64,000 nucleotides of DNA from the NCBI GenBank assembly GCA_028622995.1, contig JAJQJQ010000022.1, positions 124,001-188,000 of the forward strand. Reading direction: 5' to 3'. The DNA is from Panagrolaimus kolymaensis. Its lineage: Eukaryota > Nematoda > Chromadorea > Rhabditida > Panagrolaimidae. The notes beneath the pieces are model-generated. The model did not search any database and was not told where the DNA came from. It saw only the letters and a program-made list of their open reading frames with translations. Of the stretch, positions 44,719 to 57,300 are shown piece after piece (the stretch's first letter is position 1; each line of letters begins with the position of its first letter). Position numbers and translations under genes: made by a program.

Positions 44719-46810
44719 TTATTTAAATTTTTAGTGGCTAAACTAAAAGTTTCTCCTAAGCAATTTATTTATAAGTTAAATGTGTGAAAATTACATTCCC
44801 AAACCAACAACACATTCCTTCCTATCACCACTTAATTTCTTTTAACTTTAATATCGAAAGTCATAAATTTCTTTTGCACATTTTTTTCTAAAATTATTTT
44901 TTCAAATAATCAAAAACGTTTAAAATTGCAAAAATGAATGGGAAGAAAGTTAAAAAAGTTGTATCATAAAAAAAAGAAGAAGAGGGGCGATAATCGTCGT
45001 TTTTGTCGTTTTTGATTTTGATGGTGGCGATTTCTTTTTTAATTCGTTTCCTATTTTTCTTTTTTCTCAAACAAAAACAAAAAATAATAATAATTCTTTG
45101 TTCCGGAAAAAAAATGCAAAAAGTTTTAGTTTTAAACAAAAATTTCAAAAATAAAAAAGAGAAGAAAAGAAAATAATAACCAAAAAAATATTTATTTGAA
45201 AAATAAATACAAAATCGCAGCAGCCAGAAGGACGGATGGAGCAGATTAAATACCCCCCGATTAAAGCAGCAGCAACAACGTAAATGCACGTCGAAAAATA
45301 AAATAGAAATAGAAATTGAAACTGAGGAATCAAAAAAAAAGTTTTTGGAGAGGGTATTAAAAAGGTGCATGAATCATCAGAGCCCCGCCAGCCAGCCAAC
45401 CTCTTTTCCTAGAATGGTAGAAAAAAAAAAGTTTGGGTGGAGTATTGTTTTGTTTTTTTTAATGTCATCGGGAAAACGCCTAAAGGGATGATGACTTCTT
45501 TAAACTAAAAGTGGATGGATGATAAAGTGAATTGTAATTAGTAAACTTAGAGGGGATGAGTCAGAAGATAATAAAAAATAAAATGGAATTTACTCTTCTT
45601 TCTTTTACTTCCATGAATTATCGGCGTAAGTTTTTTTTACTTTGAAAGAGGATAGAAAAAAAAACAATAAACAGAATGAATGATTAATTTATTATTTTTA
45701 AAATGGGTTTGAGAATTTGCAAAGTAATGAAATAATCAAAAAATTTGGAGAGTACTCGTTTTATGAAAAATATCGTCACTTTTAGATTACTATCCTTAAG
45801 AGATTTTTTTTCTTCGAAGATTTGCAACGTATTTTTCAATTACTATCTTTTTTTTATTTTTCTTACTCATGATTCTTACCATAATTCCTTCTTCACTTAA
45901 TGTTTTTTGTGCAGAATTACATACAATTTTAAAAAAAACCCTAATAAAAAGTATGGATGATTCAGCCACCACTTAGAAATTGAAATCTCCCACGTCATTT
46001 TTTTTGTTTTTGTCCTTGAATCTTCTTGAAGAAAAAAAATTAACAAAAACAATTTCACATCTTCTTAATCAAAGTTATGTTATTGCAAAAATGTCAAAAT
46101 GAAAAAAAACTTGAACAATTTTATGTTCCTTTTTATTTTATTTTTTGGGATGAAATGTAATTAAACTGCCGCCGCCGCCTCTCTGCAAAACCATTATTTT
46201 TTGTATTTTGATCAAAAATTGAGGGAAAATTAGAAATTAAATAACAATCATCCAACAAAAAATCAGTCTAAGCGACGTAGGTAAAAAATACGCAATTTTA
46301 ATAACATTTTTTATTGGATTTTTTTCTCGTAAAGGATTATTGAATGATAGATAGATGAACGGCAAAACTCCTCACAGTTTTTATTTTTAAATTTACTATT
46401 TCCGTTCTAAAACTTTGAATTCAATTTCTTTGCTACCTACAAAAGCCACTAATCCTTAATCTTTTTCTATTTTTGCGATAAAAACCTTTTAAACTTAACT
46501 TCGCAAATTTAATTCACACAACTAAAAACCAAAAAATTCAACCAAAAAAACTTTTAACATCTTTTTGTATGTACAAAAATAAAAAAGTTTACTACCTATG
46601 CTCCTAAAAATGATGCAAGCACAAAGTTGAAGGAAGGAAAATAAAAGACAAAAGAATATTTGCTCAAGCATTTTTTTTTCTTCTGTCGTCTTTGGAAGCT
46701 TCATTTTTTTTTGTTCATAGTTGCTGCTTCTTCATTTGGATAATGGATTATTACGCAGTTGTGTTACTTCTTATTCTTTTTCTTTTTTTCTTCGCCACCA
46801 CAATCACCAA

Positions 46811-46832
46811 CTAACTAACTAACTAACTAACT
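46811..46832. repeat. (AACT)n microsatellite
   Basis: Five to six uninterrupted copies of AACT. Confidence 0.7.
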
Positions 46833-48720
46833 TACTCAATCAGCGTTATCGTCGTCGTTGTCGTCGACGACCGGAATTCATTCAGAATCAGTCTGCCTCT
46901 CACTAAACAATGTTTTAAAGAAGCCAATTGGAGAAAGAAAAAGTTTTAAAAGCTTCAATAAAAAAAAAGTTGGTTAGTTTTTGGTTGTTGCGTCCTTGTT
47001 TGCTCGATGACTTTTAGCATCTTTCTTCTTTTCTCTTTTTTTTACTCTTGATGATTATTGTTGTGTCTCGGTAGCTAACTTTGATTAAGAATGGAGGTAA
47101 TGTGAAAAAAAGTAAAAATAAAAAATAAAGGGGAAAAGAAGTACGAAAAATGTAAAATTAAGCAACTTTAAATAAGAGAAAAATGACCTTTGAAAGAAAG
47201 TGGCAGTAAAAAATATGTAACAAAAAAAATTGTGAGATACCTAAAAGCTTGAATGAGAATTTGACTGACTGTGATTTAACATTTTGGATTATTTGCGTTT
47301 ATATGAGACCAAAAACAAAAGAACGCCCTTTTCTGACTTTGAAAGTTAAAGAGACAAACAAAAAAAAATATTAAATAAATGCAAAATATTTCCAGATTAA
47401 AAATGAATCATTCATTCAATATATGTGTCAAAGGTTAATCGAAACAATTCATTCCTGCATAGCAATAAAAATGCAGAATCTGTTAAAATTTCATTAGGAA
47501 GGGTCTTTAAAGCTTCTTTACAAAAGTTTCTGGATTAAATAAAAAAATTCTAACTCATAAAAATTTTTGAGTAACACAATTAACAACAAAATTCTTTTGC
47601 AAACCCATTTTCTTCTTATTTTCACCTCTTCCGTCATCCAACAATAAAAAAAATTTGAGTGGGTTTTTAAATGATATTTAAATACATATATTTAAAGTTT
47701 TAGACTTGAATGAAAATGAATTCATCGTCGTTCATTGTTGTTACACTTCGTTGCTCATCTTTTTATTCGTTCGTTTATCGTATTTCTGCTGCCAGCCTTC
47801 CTTCTTTTTTATTATTATTTATGTTTGAACTTTTTCTTATCGTCTTTTTTTGTTTGGTAATCAAAGAAAAAGTTGCATATGTTGTTGCAAAACTTACTTT
47901 TCGCCTCTTCAATCCGATTACAAAACTTAACAAATCAGCCGCCTTTTTCGCGCACTAAAAAAAGAAGAAAAAAGGATTGAAAGGCAAAAAATGAAGGAAG
48001 AAAGAAGCTGCTGCTTGCTTCTTTATTTGTGCTTGCTTTGCGCCAACGCAATTTATTTCTATTTCTAAAAACAAATACAAACAATTTAAAAAAAATAAAT
48101 GTGGATGGAGGAGGAATGAAAAATTATTGGTTAGTTTTTTCTATTGAATTTAGAAGAAAAAAAGTGTATAATAAGAAAAATTTTTGAGCTTTGAAATCGA
48201 TGGTTAAAAATAAAATTCAAAAAAAATTACATGAGAGAAGTTAAATTTAGAAAAGATGAAACAGAGTTGCAACATCTGTAACTGAATCATAGTCTTTCAA
48301 AAAGCTCTTCAAAATTGAAAGTCCTAAAATGATTGACGGATGCTTCCTAATTTTTTTAAATCAGGTTTCAATGTTGTGATTAATGATTGTAAAAGATGGG
48401 AGGAGCTATGCAACGCAACAATGATGGTACTGTAACTGCAAAAAAATGTTTACAATTTTAAAATAAAAATAATTATTTGTTTTATTGCAGTTTGATTAAT
48501 TCCGCTAATATGGTATCACACAAATCAACGGAACCTTTTCAAAAACTATCAAATACCCTAAAAGGCATTCAAAAAGTGTCTCACTGCCAATAATAGTTTT
48601 TCAATGATTTCAAACATTTTCCCTTCTTTCTTTCTTCTTCTTTGTTTTTGTTGCTGTTCTTTTTTTCAAGTTTAATCAATCGATCAATTATTGTTACACA
48701 CATATCTTTTGTTAAAAATA

Positions 48721-49796
48721 ATGTCTGATGCAACTATGGAATTGCCGTTAGAAATATGGGATGAAATTGTAAGATACTGTGATGCTAAAACATGGAGAAA
48801 TTTAAGTCGAACTTGTCAACTTCTTTATCAACGATATCATCAACTCTTTGATCCAGTGGAAGATCTTTCTGGTCCATCGTATGAAAACATGTGTTCAAGA
48901 TTTGGTATTATTGTAGTGGATGATCTTGAAATTCTTCATGGAAATTATAAACCTTCAAGAACTATCTCGTCGTATGTAACTCCACCTTTGATTTCGTCCG
49001 ATCAACCATGTGTTAAGAAATATTGGCTGCTATCAAGGATATTGATTCGTTCTGAAAAAGCTTTACCCAATTTATCTTCAATGCTGTCTCAAATTCTTCG
49101 ATGTCATGTTAGCCAACTGATTATAGAAAACAATAATTTAACTTGGAAAGAATTTTGCTTGTTGACCGAATCTCAAAATGTTAATGTCTTGATCCTTATT
49201 GGAACGAAAGTCACCTATACGAAGAATAAACTTGTTCCACTTGAATGCATTATATCTCGAATTCCTATGGCTCACAATATTTAGTAAGTTTGGTTTTACA
49301 ATTTTATGTTTACGAAAGGTTTCAATGGAGACCTTTTTATGCCTTGCTAACTCGTCGACTAACTTTATCATTTGTTGTTTTTCAGCCTTCATCCATTTGC
49401 TGCATCATTGAAAACTTCTTCAAGGCTGCTATCACAGAAACATGAAAACAAGATCGAAAAATTGGGCTTGGTCGAAATAAATGGCGATATGAAAGGAAGA
49501 GAATTTTACCGATGGTGTTTGGTAAGTTTGTTTTCCATTGAAATATATTTTCTTTGCTTAAACTTTAGTGATGTTTATGGTTTACTGTAAGCATCAACAG
49601 CAAATATTAGCTTTAGGATTGCATTTCTTCTTCGATTGTTCTAATTATGCACATGTTTCAGGACAATTTGGCATCTGACGCTTCATTATTTTTTGACTTC
49701 AGCTACAAAAAACCGTTCTGTCTTCGAAACTTTGAATTTGAAATGAAATTTAATCACATGGCAAAACGAGCTGGATGGGAATGTGATTTTCAATAA
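48721..49796 (+). CDS. F-box protein
   Basis: Three exons: 48721-49283, 49386-49521 and 49662-49796; 277 aa. A canonical F-box opens the protein: ELPLEIWDEIVRYCDAKTWRNLSRTCQLLYQ, with the LP, the hydrophobic helix and the W-x-NLSRTC stretch that contacts SKP1. The rest is a weakly leucine-rich substrate-binding region without clear repeats. An upstream in-frame Met at 48691 would add ten residues; I preferred 48721 because the F-box usually lies near the N-terminus and the added residues are hydrophobic and untypical. It differs in style from the FxFP-type F-box-like genes at 1.6 and 50.3 kb, so it is a separate lineage. Role in SCF ubiquitin ligase by family; substrate unknown. Confidence 0.75.
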
Positions 49797-50339
49797 TGTT
49801 GTACATAATTCATAATCTTCACTTTTTTCTTCTTCTTTTGTTGTATATTGTTATTATTTTGTTTAGTAGTTTACTACTATATTTGTGAATTGTTAACCAA
49901 ATAAACTTTTTTTTTGTCTGTAATCTTTTCTCATTTTTCACCAAATTCTTAAAGAACGCGCTATTGTTTGATCGAAACATTTTTTGAAGTCATTTTTTGT
50001 CAAAGTACCGCTTCAACAACCTTCTCAAATGGAAACCTCTCTAAATTTGTCAACTCTGCAATTCAACGTTTTGATAAAATTTTTTGATTGATTTATTTGT
50101 TACATATTTTGTTTATTGCGATGAGATGAATGGCACTTCATGAGCTAATTTCTATTATAACAAAGCAATAATCTCTTGAATGCGATTCAAGAATTAGGTT
50201 TACTTACCAATTATGCAAATGCTTATCATCTTTTAGGATGCTTTATGATTTTTTTGTTTGGATGAAAGTTTTGCAGTTCAAAAAAGAAGTTGTTTTATTT
50301 TTATTTAAAAAATATCAAAAAGCAAGAATATTATTTTAT
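49797..50339. other. Spacer between convergent genes
   Basis: 3' flanks of two convergent genes; poly(A) signal AATAAA at about 49902. Nothing else seen. Confidence 0.45.
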
Positions 50340-52988
50340 TTATGGATTATTATTTTCTTCAATAAAAGGAAAGGGTGATGGAAAAGTGGAAGGTTGTCTT
50401 TCTTTTGGTTCCCAAGCATTTATTCGTTCAAATATATTTGTTATAAATGCAGCATTTATGTTTGGATCTTCAAAAGAGATGAAAACGGCAGCTCTATTGA
50501 CAAGGTTTTTCTAAAAAAAACTTTAGCTTAAAAATTTACCAAAACATTACTTCAAGAAATTGACAAAGAAGATCAACGTTGATTTCTCCATCGATAAGCT
50601 GCCAAACTAATCGATTTAATTTCGGTTTGTGTTTAATTTTTAAAAGGTTTTTCATTGTATCTTCAGTAAATGCATATTCTTGTAAGCTAAAAGTGAATAC
50701 ATTATAATTAAAAAAAACCCTATGTTTTTTTATTCAAAGTAACATTACCAAAACTCAGTGACTTTAGGAACAAGAAGAAATAATTCTTCTGGAGGAACTG
50801 GAGTAAATTTACCGAAATAATAAACTTTGTAATATAAAATTAAAACACATTTTTTGAGAAAGTGAAGCTTTTTTGACTTGATTTGGCACAGGTTAGAAAG
50901 ATTTCTTTTTCTGTTTACGAAACTTCACCCCAAGGGTCAATTTGGCCTAAAAATCACGAATATTGACTCCATTTGGTCGGATGATATGTTTAATTTAGAG
51001 ATACGGTCACTTTCGTGTTAGGACCCGAATTAATTTTTTAAGACCAATATATAAAAAAAATTCTTCTATTATCGTTTTTTCCACATAAAAATGAGTCTTT
51101 TTCGTATTGACAACAAAAATTGCTATCCATATAAATCCCTCTATTCGGTTACATTAAGGTTAAAAATATGTAAAAATTTACATAAAAACACATTTATCTC
51201 AAAAACTATGGCTCTACTGGAAAGATTTTATTACATATTCGGATTCTCCATGGTTTTTTACCCCTAACGGTGAAGGCACCTAAAAAAATTACAGTACCTT
51301 CGATATTCATTTGATTCACTAAAAGTGTAAAAGGTGGTTATATCGAATATCGAAGGTTATAGGGAAACTTATTGAATTCGATTAGTTTTTGTGGAAATGG
51401 AGTCAGAAACAATTAAAATAATTAAAATTAAAATTTTGGGTAACATTACAATCATTTTTCTTCCCTGTGGATCCATGTGGATATGGCAACATCAACCATT
51501 AATGGTAAATCGGGTGTATTTGGTGTAACAAAAAAATAAAAATCTCAAAAGTACACATTTTTAAATAAGAATCATTTTTCTTATACTAATTTTGGGTCGT
51601 AGAAACCGAATTTGATAGCAGCGAACATCACTGTTTTTATAGTTTTTGAGTTATGAATTTTTGAAATATGCAAATTTTCACTACCACAAAAAAAATTTAT
51701 AATCTATTCAGATGCTGAAACAAATGTCAAATTCGGTTTCTACGACCCAAAATTAGTATAAGAAAAATGATTCTTATTTAAAAATGTGTACTTTTGAGAT
51801 TTTTATTTTTTTGTTACACCAAATACACCCGATTTACCATTAATGGTTGATGTTGCCATATCCACATGGATCCACAGGGAAGAAAAATGATTGTAATGTT
51901 ACCCAAAATTTTAATTTTAATTATTTTAATTGTTTCTGACTCCATTTCCACAAAAACTAATCGAATTCAATAAGTTTCCCTATAACCTTCGATATTCGAT
52001 ATAACCACCTTTTACACTTTTAGTGAATCAAATGAATATCGAAGGTACTGTAATTTTTTTAGGTGCCTTCACCGTTAGGGGTAAAAAACCATGGAGAATC
52101 CGAATATGTAATAAAATCTTTCCAGTAGAGCCATAGTTTTTGAGATAAATGTGTTTTTATGTAAATTTTTACATATTTTTAACCTTAATGTAACCGAATA
52201 GAGGGATTTATATGGATAGCAATTTTTGTTGTCAATACGAAAAAGACTCATTTTTATGTGGAAAAAACGATAATAGAAGAATTTTTTTTATATATTGGTC
52301 TTAAAAAATTAATTCGGGTCCTAACACGAAAGTGACCGTATCTCTAAATTAAACATATCATCCGACCAAATGGAGTCAATATTCGTGATTTTTAGGCCAA
52401 ATTGACCCTTGGGGTGAAGTTTCGTAAACAGAAAAAGAAATCTTTCTAACCTGTGCCAGACCAAGCTCCACTTTCTCAGAAAATCTGTTTTAACATAGTA
52501 ACATTTCCTGCCTTCGTTAAAAATTTCAATTCTTCCATTGTTAACTTTTCACAACTCACTTGCAATGAATAAATGTCGCAATGTACAATTTTTGAAATAA
52601 CTTTAGATGGCTGAGGACAATACAGTAAATCAAGGGCTTCAAGAACGATTATATTATCTTTGAGCATATTTAAATCTTTTTCATTGAAAGATATTTTGAG
52701 ATTGTATTGTTCACATTTATTTTTAGGATTTTCCCCTTCTTCGCTATCTTCAAAATTTTCTTCATTTTCGTCAACGTTATATACCACAAATTTATCCAAA
52801 ATGGCATATTCTTTTTTTAAATAAAAATATTTACAAGTTTTATGCAACTTTTTAAGAATTTTATAATTAACAGAATCCATTACATCATTCATTATTGGTT
52901 TTTTAAATGCAAAGGGTTGCAAAATAGCATCGTCAAATGTGGGCATATTTAATGGAGAGAAAAAATAACGATTGTTCAGCTTTCTCAA
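50340..52988 (-). pseudogene. F-box-like gene split by a palindromic insertion
   Basis: The 5' part (52988-52494) encodes LQPFAFKKPIMNDV...KTCKYFYLKKEYAILD, the same F-box-like pattern as the gene at 1.6-3.4 kb, and continues to TKAGNVTML. There the frame enters inserted DNA and stops within a few codons (KQIF-stop). The 3' part resumes beyond the insertion: 50839-50749 (YYKVYYFGKFTPVPPEELFLLVPKVTEF), then exons 50686-50551 and 50510-50340, ending IEENNNP. Both halves align collinearly with the intact relative (SSGNVEYLD... PVPLEDVLSLVPTARV). If the insertion and one TTAA copy are removed, GNVTML runs in frame into LYYKVYYFGK. As present, the gene is interrupted unless the insert is removed from the RNA. 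The start may instead be the internal Met at about 52946. Confidence 0.75.
50840..52493. mobile_element. Palindromic (foldback) element, TTAA-flanked, inserted in an F-box-like gene
   Basis: Arms 50884-51615 and 51727-52458 are inverted copies of exactly equal length (732 bp); by eye I found no mismatch. They surround a 111-nt unrelated spacer (51616-51726). Outside the perfect arms, diverged ends (50840-50883 and 52459-52493) still match as inverted repeats: TTAAAACA(C/G)ATTTT(T/C)TGAGAAAGTG. The element begins and ends with TTAA, and removing one TTAA plus the insert restores the host exon. TTAA targeting is typical of piggyBac-type and some other DNA transposons. No open frame of useful size lies inside, so it is non-autonomous. 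The ends do not show the usual piggyBac CCC start, so superfamily assignment is tentative. Confidence 0.85.
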
Positions 52989-52995
52989 TCGCTGC

Positions 52996-53245
52996 TCGAA
53001 ATCGGGACTTTCTGGTTTATGTTTTAGCCATTAAAGGACTTCATTTTTTATTTGTTGTATTTATTTTACCTCGAATTTGTTTAATCTTTATCAAAGAGAC
53101 AAATATTTTAATTTTTAAAAAAATCTTCTAATCGAAATCGGGACTTTCTGGTTTTTGTTTTAGCCATTAAAGGACTTCATTTTTTATTTGTTGTAATTTA
53201 TTTCTTACGAATTTGTTTAATCTTTATGAAAGAGACAAATATTTT
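52996..53245. repeat. Tandem direct duplication, two ~114-bp copies
   Basis: Copy 1 (52996-53109) and copy 2 (53132-53245) share TCGAAATCGGGACTTTCTGG, the TTTTAGCCATTAAAGGACTTC run and the TTTATxAAAGAGACAAATATT end, with a few substitutions and a small indel. It lies just upstream of the split F-box-like gene. Confidence 0.8.
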
Positions 53246-54303
53246 GAAGTAGTGGAGACGATGTTAAAAAAACTCAAACAACTTTCCATTAAAAAAATTC
53301 GAGTGCAAAGCTTTCGTTATTGCATTTGTGAACTTTTTCTTTAATCATTTTATGGTTGTTTTATTTATTTATTTTTTGCTGCATTTTTTTGATAACCAAA
53401 GTTTTTTCAAGCTACAACATCCAAAATGATTGTATCTTATCTCGCTTTTTCTATCTTCATTGATGACCGAAACCATAAAAACATGGGAGAGAGAGGAAAA
53501 AAATAAGGCCTTCAAAGAAGATGCCTCATAGCATCATCAAGAAACTTAAAATCATAAATATTTTTTCTTTTTTTTTAGAAGCAAGGAAGAAAAAAAACGA
53601 AAATCTTATCCCTTTTATTTATACCGATGATGTATGTTGATGCAAAAAAAAAGGGAGAAAACATAAAATATTTTTATGGAAGCTTTTGCATACATTAAAA
53701 TTTTTTTACTGATGCTTGAAGCAGCAACAGAAAAACGTTCATTTTCCTTTTATAGTAGTTACAAAAAAAAAACTCAAGGCTCTCTCTTATTCTTTAACGA
53801 TTGTCTGTCAGCCCATAACTCTCCACCATTCCTTCATTCTTCTAGCTTGTGGCTGGCTGACTAGTGAATGCATGGTGGTAGTTGCTACTCCACATACTCC
53901 AACTCTCTTTCTGCTGTTGACTTTTTTTGGTTGCTGCTGCTCATTCTCTCTCATACAAATTTTTTTTCCTTCCCTTCTTCTTTTTCTTGTTAGTTTGTTG
54001 CCGAACATTGATTTTCGCGCATTCAAAAAATAAACTTATCTCATATTTTGGTTTGTTATCTCTTCTTTAGCGTGACCTTTTTTTTGGTTTGCGAAAAAGG
54101 AATCTCTCTCCAATCTTTCAAAGTGCTGGAATTTTTTTTATTTTTCTTGCTTTTTTAGTGAGCACGAATCAATGATTGTAGTATAAACTTTTATTATTTA
54201 TTTTTCACTTAAAAATTTATCGATTCCATTGCTTTTATTATTGTTGCAGTTGTTGGTTTATTTTTTTACTTAACTTTATTTTCTTGAAAAATTGTTTCCA
54301 ATC
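53246..54303. other. Upstream region of the AP-3 delta gene
   Basis: A/T-rich with pyrimidine runs. Open frames at 53676-54033 (both strands) are low-complexity and not accepted. Confidence 0.4.
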
Positions 54304-57300
54304 ATGGCATTAAGAAAAGTTCGAACAAATCTTGATAGATTATTTGATAAAAGTTTAACGGATTTAATTCGTGGAATAAGAAATAATAAAGAAAATGAGG
54401 TTTGTCAATATTTTGTTGATGAAAAGTTTTCATAAAAATGATGATAAACTTCAGGCAAAATATATTGCTGCATGCATCGAAGAAATTAAACTTGAACTTC
54501 GACAAGATTCAACTTTTGTTAAAGCTAATGCAGTTGAAAAACTTGCTTATGTAAGTTTTTAGATTTTAGATCATAGCTCAATTTTTTGAAGCTAAGTATC
54601 AGTGTTTTCCCTGGCCGCGTTTTTTATATATTCATAGTATTATTTTAGCTTCAAATGCTTGGATATGATATTTCGTGGGCTTTATTTAATATAATTGAAG
54701 TTATGGCTTCAACAAGATTTAGTGAAAAACGGGTAGGGTAAGTGCTATTTCTAAAAATCCATATATTCCTAAACCAATCATTCTTCTTCCTTTTTTTAGC
54801 TACCTTGCAGCTACTCAATGTTTTAATAAAGAAAATGAAGAGCTTATTGTAATGACAACCAATATGATTCGAAAAGATTTACAAAGTTCTAATCTTTATG
54901 ATAATGGTTTAGCTCTAACTGGATTAGCATGTTTCACAACTCATGATCTTGCGAGAGATTTGGTAAATGATGTGGTTAATTTGCTATCATCAACTCGACC
55001 ATATGTTCGAAAGAAGGCTGTATTAGTTTTGTATAAAATATTTTTGAAATATCCTGAATCTCTTCGACCCACTTTTTCACGATTAAAGGATAAACTTGAA
55101 GATCCTGATCCAGGAGTTCAAAGTGCAGCAGTGAATGTAATTTGTGAACTTGCAAGAAAAAATCCAAGAAATTATTTATCTTTGGCTCCAGTGTTTTTTA
55201 AATTAATGAATACATCAAGCAATAATTGGATGTTGATAAAAATTATAAAACTTTTTGGTTCATTAGTTCCATTAGAAGCTAAACTAGGAAAAAAGCTTCT
55301 TGAACCTTTGACGAATCTTATTAATTCCACTTCGGCTATGTCCCTACTTTATGAATGCATAAACACAGTTATTGCGGTATTGATAAGCATTTCTTCCGAA
55401 TCTCCAAATGATTTTACTGCATCCATTCAACTTTGCGTTCAAAAGCTTGGAGTTCTTATTGAAGATTCCGATCAAAATCTCAAATATTTGGGCCTTCTTG
55501 CTATGGGTAAAATATTACAAACTCATCCCAAAGCTGTTCAAGCTCATAAAGATATTGTTTTGCGATGTCTTGATGATAAAGATGAATCCATACGTCTTCG
55601 ATCTCTTGATTTACTTTATGGGATGGTTTCAAGAAAAAATATTATGGAAATTGTTAAAAAACTTATGCAACATGTGGATGCTGCAGAAGGTTCATTTTAT
55701 CGTGATGAACTCCTTTCTCGAATTATTGATATTTGTTCATATAATAATTATCATTATATAACAAACTTTGAATGGTATATTTCTGTGTTAGTTGAAATGA
55801 CCAAAGTTGAAGGATCCAAACATGGAATAAAAATTGCTGAACAAATTCAAGATGTAACTGTTCGAGTTCAATCGATTCGACATTTTTCTGTTAGTCAAAT
55901 GGCTTTATTAGTTGAAAATGCTCATTTATTATTAAGTGGTAATAGTGCACAAAGAAATAATGTTTCTGAAGTTTTATTAGCTGCTGCATGGATTTGTGGC
56001 GAATATTCTGAGTACGTCTTTGATCAAAACACCAAAAAATTCTAAAATAAAACCAACTTGAGCTAATCTTTTTTTCTGATTTTTTTAACAGTTTCCAAAT
56101 AGTTATAGCAGAAATTGGTTACTAACCTCTTAAAACCATTAAAATTTCCATTATAAAATCATCTTAATTTTTTTTAGACATGTCCGAGATGTTTCATCCG
56201 TTCTTGAAGCAATGCTTCGAATTAAAATGTCCATCGTTCCCGGTGCATTATTATCGATTTATGTTCAAAATATTGCAAAATTATATTCTTTATTACTTAC
56301 AAAATATGAAAAAGAAGATGATTGGGATTCCGTGGAATCTCTTGATAATCTCATGCTATCAAAACTCCCAGAATTTCAATATACTGATCATTTAGAAGCC
56401 CAAGAAAGGGCATGTAATTTAGTGGAAATAATTAATTTTGTTGAAGATCAACATATAAAACGTGAAAAAATGGGTGAATCTTTTTCTGCTTTATTTGAAG
56501 GAGAATTAAATCCAGTTGCGTCAAAAGCTCAAAAAAGAGTTCCAATTCCCGATGGATTGAATCTTGAAGAATGGATAAATCCACCTGAAGAAGATACCGA
56601 AGAAGAGGAAGATTCTGAATCTGAACAAGAAGTAGCTTTTCCAACCATGTCAGGTCAACAACCGGCAACTTCTTCGCCTACAGGTTCACCCGCTAAAGGT
56701 GCATCAAATGGAAAGAAAAGGCATAAGGATCAAGAAGATTTGGAATTAAATATTGAAGAAATGCGAAAACGTCGACAACTGGAACAAGAAAATAATCCAT
56801 ATTACGTTAAAAGCGATAAAAAGCCTTCAACCTCTCAACAACCCCTAAATAAAAAACCACAAAAATCTGGAATGGATCGATCGGAATCTCTTCAAACTTC
56901 TATTTCTGAACTTCAAAGCCCATTAGAAATTCCTGGAGTTATAGGCCTTGAAAAATATCTCAAACAACAATCTTCAACTTTGACATGGAAAACAGCAAAA
57001 ACTGAAAAAGAAATGAAGAAAAAGAAAAAAGGAACAACCAAAAGCGGCGGCGGCAAAAAAAGTTCTAAAAGTGGAAAAAAGAAACGTTCCACAACTTTAT
57101 CCAGCAGTGATGAAAATGCTGATGATTCATTTGTAATTCATCAAGTAAATCGAGATGATGGAGAAATGCCTGAAGGAGCTTTATCATCAGATAATGATGC
57201 ACATCATCGAAAAAATGGTGGTGGCGGAGGAAATGAAATAAATGATGAATTTAAAGCATTGGATATGAATCTTGATGAACCTTTAAGGGATGATGAAAAA

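Larger units (their letters stand above)
38212..48720. other. About 10.5 kb without a credible gene; promoter side of the filament gene
   Basis: Long A/T-rich stretch full of A and T homopolymers, with GAC/GCC-rich patches (about 43900-44170, 46840-46870) and a short AACT tandem run (46811-46832). It should hold the filament gene's distal promoter and the upstream region of the F-box gene at 48.7 kb. All open frames here (for example 41508-41968, 43602-44050, 44894-45399, 47710-47958) are biased low-complexity Phe/Lys/Ser sequence on either strand, lack splice partners and are not accepted. Several short palindromic elements are listed separately. A non-coding RNA could be present but none is recognised. 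Confidence 0.5.

Noticed and set aside
41508..45399. Several 60-160 aa open frames on both strands
   Set aside because: Low-complexity Phe/Ser/Lys-rich, arising from homopolymer and trinucleotide runs; no splice or family support.
47710..47958. 82-aa hydrophobic open frame on +
   Set aside because: Looks membrane-like only because of T-rich sequence; no neighbours, homolog or splice sites.
50889..52453. Transposase inside the foldback element
   Set aside because: No open frame of useful length on either strand; the element is non-autonomous.
52937..53131. Open frame on + over the F-box start and tandem repeat
   Set aside because: Antisense shadow of the split F-box-like gene running into the duplicated spacer.
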